Shown in pieces: positions 1 through 6,074 of a stretch of DNA of 15,955 bases (the first letter of the stretch is position 1; every line of letters starts with the position of its first letter). The translations under genes were made by a program, and so were the position numbers. Origin of the DNA: Pirellulaceae bacterium. GTDB lineage: Bacteria > Planctomycetota > Planctomycetia > Pirellulales > Pirellulaceae. The stretch covers positions 1-15,955 of the forward strand of contig JABDKS010000537.1 of assembly GCA_013002105.1 (NCBI GenBank), in the 5' to 3' direction. Below the pieces are notes generated by a model, which did no database searches, was not told the origin of the DNA, and saw only the letters and a program-made list of their open reading frames with translations.

Positions 1-233
1 CGTGGGTGACGCGCAGCTGGGGCGATGGTTACGGATACCTGCTGGTCGCCACTGGCCGAGCCGACATCATGATTGACCCCATTTGCAACGCCTGGGATGT
101 AGCAGCGATCCTGCCGGTGATCACAGAGTCCGGCGGTCGCTTTACCGACTGGAAAGGCAATCAAACGGTACGCGGAGGCGATGGCGTCGGCACAAACGGA
201 AAACTGCACCGGGCCGTGCTGGAGCGGTTGTAG
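1..233 (+). CDS. hisN: HisN / inositol-monophosphatase family phosphatase, 3' end only
   Basis: This is the C-terminal 77 or so residues of a metal-dependent phosphatase of the inositol monophosphatase superfamily. The gene is open at the left edge and ends at TAG 231-233. The motif WDVAA, followed by P and then ESGG, is the second signature of the superfamily, whose Asp binds a catalytic metal. The segment WGDGYGY before it and the ending GTNGKLH are typical of the histidinol-phosphatase (HisN) branch, which removes phosphate from L-histidinol phosphate in histidine synthesis. The first metal-site motif and the substrate region lie outside the window, so inositol monophosphatase or a related sugar phosphatase remains possible. 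The gene converges with the carbonic anhydrase gene across a 33-bp gap; I see no strong terminator hairpin between them. Confidence 0.8.
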   Translation, partial: WVTRSWGDGYGYLLVATGRADIMIDPICNAWDVAAILPVITESGGRFTDWKGNQTVRGGDGVGTNGKLHRAVLERL

Positions 234-266
234 GTGCACCGATTCGCGAATGTTGCCGGTGGCGGA

Positions 267-1034
267 TTATTTTTTCTCGGCGATGGCGGCGGCTTGCTTT
301 GCTTTGGGTTTCCGGGTCAGGTCGACCTTGCCGGTGTGCAGATCGTAGACGGCACCGACGATTCGCAGATCGTGCTCTTCGATCAGGCTTTTCATTAGAT
401 CCGGAACCTGTTTTAACCGCCGCACGGATCGTTCGACATTGCGGTGAACGCCTTGGTTGATTTGCGTTTCGCGATCGGCTGATTTATCGACGCCGTAGAA
501 CGATGGTTTGATCCGATAGAGCAACGACTTGATCTCGTCGGTCTCACGCGGATGCTGATGCATGTCATAGGCCGCCGTGACTGCGCCGCAATGCGTGTGG
601 CCGAGCACAACGACCAGCGGCGTGTCCAAATGATCGACCGCGTATTCAACGCTGGCGATGACGTCCGAATCGACAATGTTGCCCGCCACGCGTATGACGA
701 ACAGATCACCGAGTCCCTGGTCAAAAACGATTTCGGGCGGAACGCGTGAATCGGCACATCCCAGAATGACGGCTTTGGGCTTCTGTGAAGCTTCCAGTTT
801 GTTTCGCCAGGTGGCCGATTCGTGCGGATGTTTGCTGTTGCCCGCGACAAAACGCTCATTGCCTGCCAAAAGTTCGTTCAGGATTTTTTGAGCACTCGGT
901 CCTTTTTTGGCTGATTCCTTCGACGCGATCGCCGCCGCGGGCTGTTTTGTCGGTTCATCGGCCGCCGCGTTCTCGCTCGTGGTCGAAAGCATGATTGTGC
1001 TGATCAAGCAGCAATAAGAGAGAGAAAATCGCAT
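267..1034 (-). CDS. Exported beta-class carbonic anhydrase
   Basis: This 255-residue protein should catalyse reversible hydration of CO2 to bicarbonate. The beta-class zinc site is complete: C93 and D95 in the CADSR motif (with R97, the Asp-Arg dyad partner) and H146 and C149 in the HTHCG motif. The motif RVAGNI near residues 115-120 is also characteristic. The N-terminus has a short basic start and a hydrophobic stretch ending in a small-residue run (AAAD, about 23-26). This looks like a Sec signal peptide, so the enzyme is probably periplasmic. The linker to about residue 45 is Ala/Lys rich, and so is the C-terminal tail. The start is the ATG at 1034-1032. The gene is transcribed away from ffh and converges on the hisN-like gene. 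The family call is secure; the export call is an inference from the N-terminus. Confidence 0.93.
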   Translation of the reverse strand: MRFSLSYCCLISTIMLSTTSENAAADEPTKQPAAAIASKESAKKGPSAQKILNELLAGNERFVAGNSKHPHESATWRNKLEASQKPKAVILGCADSRVPPEIVFDQGLGDLFVIRVAGNIVDSDVIASVEYAVDHLDTPLVVVLGHTHCGAVTAAYDMHQHPRETDEIKSLLYRIKPSFYGVDKSADRETQINQGVHRNVERSVRRLKQVPDLMKSLIEEHDLRIVGAVYDLHTGKVDLTRKPKAKQAAAIAEKK

Positions 1035-1420
1035 TGCACTGACCGGATGAAGCAGAACTATTGAGAGTCGTTCAGAATGGTTTTTGCACCGCGATTTGTC
1101 TACCTCCGATCCACTTGTTCACCTGAATATCTGCCTGCCGATTGGCAAGCTACGACCGATGTAGGCTGACCGGAGCGAGGGGATCGCTGGGGTGGATGGC
1201 GAGCTCGGGCTGCCAATCTGGGCGCCGACACTGCTTGATAGGACACCTTGGATCGGGCAAGTCCCGCACGGCAGAGTCGGATCTAGGGGGCCCTAATGAG
1301 CGAAATTCGGCTCGGGGCCGCCAAAAACTGCATTTTCGGTGTCCTTGTCCATTTACAAAATCACCCTGCCACCCATAAACTGCCGGGCTTCCCCGATACC
1401 GATCGAAGCGACCATTTTCC
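1035..1420. other. 386-bp divergent intergenic region between carbonic anhydrase and ffh
   Basis: The promoters of both the carbonic anhydrase gene (minus) and ffh (plus) should lie here, but I found no convincing -35/-10 pair. A small inverted repeat (gcctgcc at 1133-1139, ggcaagc at 1144-1150, one mismatch) is the only clear structure. Open frames crossing this region have no recognisable protein features. I looked for an SRP RNA or tRNA signature and saw none. Confidence 0.5.
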
Positions 1421-2899
1421 GTGTTTGAGTCCCTCTCCGAAGGCCTGCAGAGTGCGTTCAAGAGCTTGTCTGGCAAAGGCAAGCTGACCGAAGGCAATAT
1501 GCGCGATGGGCTGGAGATCGTCCAGAAATCGCTGCTCGAGGCAGACGTTAGCTACAGCGTCGTCCAAGATTTCATGGGCCACGTCTCCGAGAAGGCTCTC
1601 GGTAAACGCGTCCTGTTGAGTTTGCGGCCACACGAGGAACTGGTCCGGATCGTTCACGAAGAACTGATCAATATTCTCGGACCGGTCGATTCGTCTCTGC
1701 ACCTCAAGAGCGAGGGGCCGACGATCATCATGCTCTGCGGTCTGCAGGGGAGTGGTAAAACGACAACCTGCGGTAAGCTCTCGCAGCTGCTCAAGGAAGA
1801 AAACATCAAGCCGATGTTGGTCGCCGCCGACTTGCAGCGACCTGCCGCGATCGAACAGTTGCATGTGATCGGTCGTCAGTTGGACGTTCCCGTCTACAGC
1901 GAACCGGACAACAAGAATCCGGTCAAGGTTTGTCAAAACGGCGTCGCCAAGGCCAAGGCCGAAGGTGCCCGAGTTGTGATCCTGGACACGGCCGGTCGAT
2001 TGGCGATCGACGAAGAGTTGATGGCCGAATTGCAGAAGATCGACAAAAAGGTCGGCCCCGATCAGGTCTACCTGGTGGTCGACGGTATGACCGGTCAAGA
2101 CGCAGTCAACAGTGCCGGCGCGTTCAACGACGCGTTGGAGCTGGACGGCGTGATCATGACCAAGCTGGACGGTGACGCACGTGGCGGTGCGTTGTTGTCG
2201 GTCAAACATGTGACCGGTGTACCGATTAAATTCATCGGGACCGGCGAACACTTCGACGCGCTCGAACCGTTTCGTCCCGAAGGGATGGCCGGTCGAATTT
2301 TGCAGATGGGCGATATGGTCCAGGCTGCTCGCGAAGCCCATCGAATTGTTGATGAGGCCGAACGCGAAGAGCTGGAAGCCAAAATGGCGTCGGGCGATTT
2401 TACGCTGGACGATTTCAAAAAGATGATGGAAAAGGTCAGCAAGCCTGGCCTGATGGGCAAAATGATGGGCTTGATGCCCGGTATGGGTGATTTGAAAGAG
2501 GCGGTCGAGAGCGAAGAAGCCGCTGGTGGCATCCGCCAAACGATCGGCGCGATCAATTCCATGACGATGGCCGAGCGCAAGAATCCCAAATTGATCGATG
2601 CACAGCGTCGCACACGGATCGCGCAAGGCGCCGGCGTTCAAACGCCTGTGGTATCGCAACTGATCAAACAGTTCGAAGTGATGAAGCCGATCATGCAGGG
2701 GATGGCCGGCCAGGGCGTCGGCGACCGCATGAAAATGATGAATCAGCTCAAGAGCAGCGGCATGATGAACGATCCGTCGATGAGCGGATTGCGAGTCAAG
2801 AAGAGCACTGGAAAACGGTTAAGCAAGAAAGAGCGTGAAAAGCTGAAACGCGAACGAGAAAAGATGAAACGTCAAATGAAGAGAAACAAGAAGTCATAA
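1421..2899 (+). CDS. ffh: Signal recognition particle protein Ffh (SRP54)
   Basis: This 492-residue GTPase binds SRP RNA and signal sequences of nascent membrane and secreted proteins, and docks with FtsY at the membrane. The N domain is residues 1-95. The G domain follows, with the P-loop GLQGSGKT (107-114), DTAGR (189-193) and TKLDG (247-251). The methionine-rich M domain runs from about 320 and carries the SRP-RNA-binding signature RRTRIAQGAG (396-405). A Lys/Arg-rich tail (about 460-492) ends the protein. The start is GTG at 1421: it gives the canonical MF(D/E)xL N-terminus, and no ATG fits. The Shine-Dalgarno match upstream (gaagcg) is weak. ffh leads the block with rpsP, trmD and rplS, a widespread bacterial gene order. 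Its TAA is followed with no gap by a palindromic repeat. Confidence 0.98.
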   Translation: MFESLSEGLQSAFKSLSGKGKLTEGNMRDGLEIVQKSLLEADVSYSVVQDFMGHVSEKALGKRVLLSLRPHEELVRIVHEELINILGPVDSSLHLKSEGPTIIMLCGLQGSGKTTTCGKLSQLLKEENIKPMLVAADLQRPAAIEQLHVIGRQLDVPVYSEPDNKNPVKVCQNGVAKAKAEGARVVILDTAGRLAIDEELMAELQKIDKKVGPDQVYLVVDGMTGQDAVNSAGAFNDALELDGVIMTKLDGDARGGALLSVKHVTGVPIKFIGTGEHFDALEPFRPEGMAGRILQMGDMVQAAREAHRIVDEAEREELEAKMASGDFTLDDFKKMMEKVSKPGLMGKMMGLMPGMGDLKEAVESEEAAGGIRQTIGAINSMTMAERKNPKLIDAQRRTRIAQGAGVQTPVVSQLIKQFEVMKPIMQGMAGQGVGDRMKMMNQLKSSGMMNDPSMSGLRVKKSTGKRLSKKEREKLKREREKMKRQMKRNKKS

Positions 2900-2925
2900 C
2901 GTAGAACGGACTTCAGTCCGTTACC
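2900..2925 (+). repeat. Palindromic repeat copy A, directly after the ffh stop
   Basis: The core at 2905-2922 is a perfect palindrome with 8-bp arms (aacggact / agtccgtt) and a 2-nt centre. The unit begins with cgtag and ends with ttacc. It starts on the base after the ffh TAA. Copies B and C have the same core in the opposite orientation; copy D has the same orientation as A. It lacks the U-tract of an intrinsic terminator. Confidence 0.85.
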
Positions 2926-2943
2926 AAAACAACAACAGTAACC

Positions 2944-2971
2944 ATGCAACGGACTAAAGTCCGTTCTACGA
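2944..2971 (-). repeat. Palindromic repeat copy B
   Basis: The palindromic core at 2948-2965 has 8-bp arms (aacggact / agtccgtt) and centre aa. The 28-bp unit is repeated exactly as copy C 33 bp downstream. It is inverted relative to copies A and D. Confidence 0.85.
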
Positions 2972-2976
2972 ATAAG

Positions 2977-3004
2977 ATGCAACGGACTAAAGTCCGTTCT
3001 ACGA
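2977..3004 (-). repeat. Palindromic repeat copy C
   Basis: This is an exact 28-bp direct copy of unit B with its palindromic core at 2981-2998. The A, B and C copies occupy the first half of the ffh-rpsP gap, and their transcripts would fold into three consecutive short hairpins. Confidence 0.85.
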
Positions 3005-3125
3005 GTTGAAGCAAGGATTCATTGCCAGAGCGTTCTGGCACCGACCCGAATGTGGCGATGCCATCGTCCCATTCAGGCAGTCTTACTAGACGACATAGCC
3101 TCCCCAACTACTGGAGCAAACACGA

Positions 3126-3581
3126 ATGGCAGTACGTATACGAATGAAGAAAATGGGCCGGACCCACCGTCCCTTTTACCGCGTCTGTGCAATGGACAAA
3201 CGAAGTCCGCGTGACGGTCGGGTGATCGAAGAACTGGGCATTTATGACACCAGTGTTCCCGAAACCGACGCTCGCGTGCGACTGAAAGCCGATCGCATTG
3301 ATTATTGGCTCAGCGTGGGTGCGCAACCGAGTGAAAAGGTGGCTGTGTTGATCAAGAAATATGGCACCAACGGCACGCACCTGGACGCCCAAAAAGAGGC
3401 GTTGGAGCGTTTGTCGACACGGAAGAATTACACGCCGGCCCCCGAAGCTCCGAAACCTAAAAAGAAGAAGGAAGAAGAGCCCAAGGCCGAAGCCACCGAA
3501 GAGGCAGCCGAGCCTGCCGCCGAAGAGGCTGCACCGGCCGCCGAAGCCGAGGCTGCTCCCGAAGCAGAAACAGAATCGTAG
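3126..3581 (+). CDS. rpsP: 30S ribosomal protein bS16 with an acidic Ala/Glu-rich tail
   Basis: The protein has 151 residues. The first 85 or so are a standard bS16: it starts MAVRIRMKKMG, has RPFYRV near residues 16-21, and contains ELGIYD. bS16 binds 16S rRNA during 30S assembly. Most bS16 proteins have 80-90 residues. Here a Lys/Pro-rich linker (about 104-116) leads into a repetitive Glu/Ala/Pro tail to the end, which is probably disordered. The start is ATG 3126, with GGAG at 3113-3116 nine bases upstream. The stop (TAG 3579-3581) lies inside palindromic repeat D. The next gene here is trmD, with no rimM between. The core assignment is secure; the role of the tail is unknown. Confidence 0.97.
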   Translation: MAVRIRMKKMGRTHRPFYRVCAMDKRSPRDGRVIEELGIYDTSVPETDARVRLKADRIDYWLSVGAQPSEKVAVLIKKYGTNGTHLDAQKEALERLSTRKNYTPAPEAPKPKKKKEEEPKAEATEEAAEPAAEEAAPAAEAEAAPEAETES

Positions 3582-3602
3582 AACGGATTGACGTCCGTTA
3601 CC
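3577..3602 (+). repeat. Palindromic repeat copy D, spanning the rpsP stop codon
   Basis: It shares cgtagaacgga at its start and tccgttacc at its end with copy A, but the central six bases differ (ttgacg instead of cttcag). The 6-bp arms aacgga/tccgtt still pair. The TAG in its first bases is the rpsP stop codon. The trmD Shine-Dalgarno sequence begins 12 bases after the unit. Confidence 0.75.
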
Positions 3603-3613
3603 GCGATCGCAAC

Positions 3614-3620
3614 GGAGAGA
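3614..3620 (+). promoter_or_regulatory. Shine-Dalgarno site that fixes the trmD start
   Basis: GGAGAGA lies 3 bases before ATG 3624 (about 5-8 bases from the GGAG core). It supports 3624 as the start over the TTG at 3588, which falls inside repeat D. Confidence 0.7.
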
Positions 3621-3623
3621 ACC

Positions 3624-4331
3624 ATGCGATTTGACATCGTGACGCTCTTTCCAGCGATCTTCGACGGTTATTTGACTCAAGGACTTTTGGACAAAGCGAT
3701 CCAAAACGACTTGGTACAGATCCATCGCCACAACTTGAGAGATTGGGCACCCGACACGCCCCACCGACCGGTCGACGATAAGCCGTTCGGAGGTGGACCC
3801 GGGATGCTGATTCAGGTCGAACCCACGGTGAAGTGTGTCGAAGCGGTCGAGGCGATGGATTCGCAAGCTGCCAGACGGATCTTGCTGACGCCCCAAGGCC
3901 GACGCTTTGATCAACCGATGGCAGAAGATTTCGCGACGTCCGGCAGACTCATGCTGCTGTGCGGTCGTTACGAAGGATTTGACCAACGGGTCACCGACAT
4001 TTTGGAACCCGAGGAGGTCAGCATTGGTGATTTCGTCTTGAACGGAGGCGAAGTTGCCGCAATGGTAATCGTTGACGCAGTCGTTCGGCTTCGACCGGGC
4101 GTGCTGGGCGACGAGAACAGTAGCATTGATGACTCGTTCAGCCGCGGAAATCGGCTGCTGGAGTTTCCTCAGTACACACGACCAAGAGAGTTTCGCGGCC
4201 ACAATGTCCCTGATGTCCTCACCAGTGGTGACCACAATGCGATCGCGGCGTGGCGGGAACAACAAAGCCGTGAACGAACCCAACAAAGACGCAGCGATTT
4301 GCTGCGAGACGATAATCCCAACGAACAATAA
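3624..4331 (+). CDS. trmD: tRNA (guanine-N1)-methyltransferase TrmD
   Basis: This 235-residue enzyme methylates G37 at N1 in tRNAs with G36, using S-adenosylmethionine, which prevents +1 frameshifting. Family motifs are all present: the N-terminus MRFDIVTLFP, GGGPGM (56-61), LLCGRYEGFDQRV (111-123) and SIGDFVLNGGE (133-143). The last two form parts of the trefoil-knot cofactor site. The catalytic residues expected from the family are R155 in RLRPG and the Asp before SF (D170), and YTRP follows. The chosen start is ATG 3624, which gives the conserved N-terminus and has a good ribosome binding site. A longer frame from TTG 3588 adds 12 residues encoded by the repeat and is unlikely. rplS begins 29 bases after its stop, so co-transcription is expected. 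Confidence 0.97.
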   Translation: MRFDIVTLFPAIFDGYLTQGLLDKAIQNDLVQIHRHNLRDWAPDTPHRPVDDKPFGGGPGMLIQVEPTVKCVEAVEAMDSQAARRILLTPQGRRFDQPMAEDFATSGRLMLLCGRYEGFDQRVTDILEPEEVSIGDFVLNGGEVAAMVIVDAVVRLRPGVLGDENSSIDDSFSRGNRLLEFPQYTRPREFRGHNVPDVLTSGDHNAIAAWREQQSRERTQQRRSDLLRDDNPNEQ

Positions 4332-4360
4332 GAACCACTTAGTAATAAGAGAGCGAAGCA

Positions 4361-4714
4361 ATGAGCCAAGCCATTATGGATCTGGTCGAAAAGACCGCCT
4401 TGAAAGAGAATCCGCCACAATTCGATATTGGTGACACAGTCGATGTGCACTTGAAAATCCTCGAAGGCAATAAAGAACGCATCCAAGTTTTTACCGGCGT
4501 CGTGATTGGACGCAGCGGTACGGGCAGCAAGGAAATGTTCAGTGTTCGACGAATCGTCGCGGGCGAAGGCGTGGAGCGTAAGTTCCCCGTGCACAGTCCC
4601 CGCATCGACAAGGTCGAAGTCAAACGCAGCGGTGTCGTCCGACGTGCCAAGCTGTACTTCCTCCGCGGCCGCGTTGGAAAGGCCGTCCGCCTGAAAGAAC
4701 GTCGCCGCGTGTAA
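4361..4714 (+). CDS. rplS: 50S ribosomal protein bL19
   Basis: This 117-residue protein of the large subunit lies at the 30S-50S interface. The family pattern is clear: a short helical N-terminus, FDIGDTVDVH (about 21-30), IQVFTGVVIGRSG (about 41-53), SVRRI, VERKFPVHSP and the basic end with LYFLRGRVGKA. The length is normal for bL19. The start is ATG 4361, preceded by a purine-rich stretch (agagag about 10 bases upstream). It is the last gene of the ffh-rpsP-trmD-rplS block: a strong terminator begins 30 bases after its stop. rnhB, which often follows in other bacteria, is absent here. Confidence 0.98.
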   Translation: MSQAIMDLVEKTALKENPPQFDIGDTVDVHLKILEGNKERIQVFTGVVIGRSGTGSKEMFSVRRIVAGEGVERKFPVHSPRIDKVEVKRSGVVRRAKLYFLRGRVGKAVRLKERRRV

Positions 4715-4744
4715 TCACAGACGGTGTGCCATAAACCAGATCCT

Positions 4745-4776
4745 AAAAAGCGAACGTAGTCCTACGTTCGCTTTTT
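4745..4776. terminator. Strong bidirectional intrinsic terminator after rplS
   Basis: A perfect 15-bp inverted repeat (4745-4759 with 4762-4776, 2-nt centre) has a GC-rich inner stem and runs of A on the left and T on the right. It can therefore terminate transcripts from either side. It closes the ffh-rplS transcription unit. Confidence 0.92.
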
Positions 4777-4778
4777 TA

Positions 4779-5095
4779 GTAGCCATCACGCTCTGCGTGA
4801 TGTAGCCCGACTTTCCGCGCGTCAACCGTTTTGATTCGGATCGTCGCGGATGTTCACTCGTGGGGTCGCGGTGGGGACGATCGGTAGTGGACGGTGTTGG
4901 GTGATTTTTTGGTCGGGCTTCGTCACGGCGGAGCGTGACGGCTACTTTGATGTCGCCCGACTTTGTGCGTTTCAACCGTTTTGATTCGGATCGTCGCGGG
5001 CGTTCACTCGCGGGGTCGCGGTGGGGACGATCGGTAGTGGACGTTGTTGGGTTATTTTTTGGTCGGGCTTCGTCACGGCGGAGCGTGACGGCTAC
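4779..5095. mobile_element. MITE-like noncoding element with terminal inverted repeats
   Basis: The left end (4779-4811, starting gtagcc, ending gcccgac) and the right end (5062-5095, gtcgggc to ggctac) are imperfect inverted repeats of about 33 bp. Each end folds into its own hairpin: arms catcacgc/gcgtgatg at 4784-4802, and cgtcacg/cgtgacg at 5071-5090. Inside is a 150-bp tandem duplication. No transposase is encoded, and I see no clear target-site duplication. This is the form of a nonautonomous miniature element, but a decayed intergenic repeat family is also possible. It separates rplS from yraN. Confidence 0.55.
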
Positions 5096-5100
5096 TTTGC
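4801..5100. repeat. Two tandem 150-bp direct repeats
   Basis: Copies at 4801-4950 and 4951-5100 differ by hand count at 11 of 150 positions and have no gaps. Each copy starts with a gcccgac end and finishes with gtcgggc plus the hairpin arms cgtcacg/cgtgacg (4921-4940 and 5071-5090). The period is a multiple of three, so a minus-strand frame stays open through both copies and shows a 50-residue peptide repeat. That frame runs through the terminator and into yraN, so I do not treat it as a gene. Confidence 0.9.
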
Positions 5101-5189
5101 TGCAGCGATGTGACGGCAACGTGTAGACTAAGTCGTCGCGGGTTCGGTTGACTGATCGCCGAACGTGGAAAATCACTGGTGTCGGGGCA

Positions 5190-5648
5190 ATGATGCGGGT
5201 TAGTTGGATCAAGAAAATCGGCGCTCGGTATCTGGACTGGCGATATGGTGCGATCGATATGGATGCTCCGGTCGGCAAACGGGGCGAGCAAGCTGCGGCG
5301 CGACTACTGCGGCGCAAAGGCCTGACAGTCGTTGCCGAGAGCGAATCGGATCGAGCAGGTGAAATCGATTTGATTGCGATCGACGAGCGCAAGAAGTTGA
5401 TCATTTTTGCGGAAGTCAAAACTCATTCGACCACCAAGCCGGGACATCCGGCCGAACGAGTTGACGAAGTTAAGCAAGGCCGGATCACTCGAGCCGCGCT
5501 GCGTTATCTCAAACGCAAGAAACTGCTCGGCGCGCCGGTTCGATTTGACGTGATCGCAGTTTGGTGGCCAAACGAACAGTTGATGCCCGAGCGGATGGAA
5601 CATTATGAAGCTGCGTTTGAAGCGGTCGGCGACTATCAGATGTACTGA
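5190..5648 (+). CDS. yraN: YraN/UPF0102 family endonuclease-like protein
   Basis: This is a PD-(D/E)xK-fold protein of the UPF0102 family, which has a predicted nuclease fold and no firmly known substrate. In the 152-residue form the core starts at GKRGEQAAARLLRRKG (about 29-44). It continues with GEIDLIA (57-63), which carries the catalytic-type Asp, and AEVKT (74-78) with the Glu and Lys. After that come KQ..R....ALRYL and FDVIAV, also typical of the family. I chose ATG 5190; ATG 5193 is equally possible, and TTG 5148 would add 14 residues. None has a strong Shine-Dalgarno site. yraN near rplS is a common arrangement, but here a terminator and a repeat element intervene, so it probably has its own promoter, which I could not locate. 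Confidence 0.9.
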   Translation: MMRVSWIKKIGARYLDWRYGAIDMDAPVGKRGEQAAARLLRRKGLTVVAESESDRAGEIDLIAIDERKKLIIFAEVKTHSTTKPGHPAERVDEVKQGRITRAALRYLKRKKLLGAPVRFDVIAVWWPNEQLMPERMEHYEAAFEAVGDYQMY

Positions 5649-5867
5649 TACTTGCTCAGCGATGGCGCACCATTTTGCCCGAGATGCGCGCTTACTGCGC
5701 ACCGTCGCTCCGGAACGCTTCTGATTCCAAAGGCTATTTAGATGGAACACGGTTTGCGACTGTTGCGATGGTCCGCTCGAACGCCCTGTTCTGGGACTGA
5801 CCCTTCTGGGACTGACGGGGCTTAGCGGGGCAATGACAACCCCTTTTCCGACACGCGAGCCACCAAA
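5649..5867. other. Intergenic region after yraN with a 15-bp tandem repeat
   Basis: No convincing gene is present. The sequence ttctgggactgac occurs at 5789-5801 and again at 5804-5816, a 15-bp period. A weak stem (gggg 5827-5830, cccc 5840-5843) followed by tttt could be a poor terminator for yraN. Confidence 0.4.
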
Positions 5868-6074
5868 ATGAGAATCGATGACACGATGATCGTGAACGAA
5901 TGTCCGACGTGTGGACGTCCGATGGCTGTGGCCACGCAGTGGATCAGAAAGGCGGTTTGCTGTGGGCATTGCGGTTGCTGCTGTGTGCCGAGTCCTGCGG
6001 GAACGCAAGCGAGAGCGCAGCGCGTCCCCTCTGATATGGGCAATCGGCTGGTGGGGCAGCGACCGGCAAGTTAG
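5868..6074 (+). CDS. Possible small zinc-ribbon protein (68 aa), uncertain
   Basis: This short frame encodes CPTCG at residues 12-16 and CGHCG at 32-36. That gives a CxxC-x16-CxxC arrangement, the form of a small zinc ribbon, which would bind one zinc ion. Three further cysteines (37-39) follow, then an Arg/Ala/Gln-rich tail with no recognisable fold. Small zinc-ribbon proteins are common in planctomycetes, which is family-level knowledge and not a match I have tested. The start is ATG 5868; no clear Shine-Dalgarno site precedes it. It stands alone between yraN and moxR. It may equally be a chance frame in a noncoding region; only the spaced cysteine pairs argue for a gene. Confidence 0.4.
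   Translation: MRIDDTMIVNECPTCGRPMAVATQWIRKAVCCGHCGCCCVPSPAGTQARAQRVPSDMGNRLVGQRPAS

Noticed and set aside
1361..2659. 432-codon minus-strand open frame opposite ffh
   Set aside because: It lies wholly within or across a clear ffh gene, is rich in His/Gln/Asp/Arg as expected of an antisense shadow, and has no recognisable domain.
2900..3004. CRISPR array made of the repeated 28-bp units
   Set aside because: Only two units are in the same orientation, separated by 5 bp, with no regular spacers; they are palindromic REP-like units.
3588..3623. TTG start for trmD at 3588
   Set aside because: It falls within palindromic repeat D; ATG 3624 gives the conserved MRFDIVTLFP start and has GGAGAGA just upstream.
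3108..4361. 417-codon minus-strand open frame opposite rpsP and trmD
   Set aside because: It covers two certain genes on the other strand. The low-complexity Gly/Phe/Leu stretch is the complement of the bS16 Glu/Ala tail.
4715..5419. 234-codon minus-strand frame with a 50-residue tandem repeat
   Set aside because: The peptide repeat is explained by the 150-bp DNA duplication. The frame overlaps the yraN core and reads through a perfect terminator hairpin.
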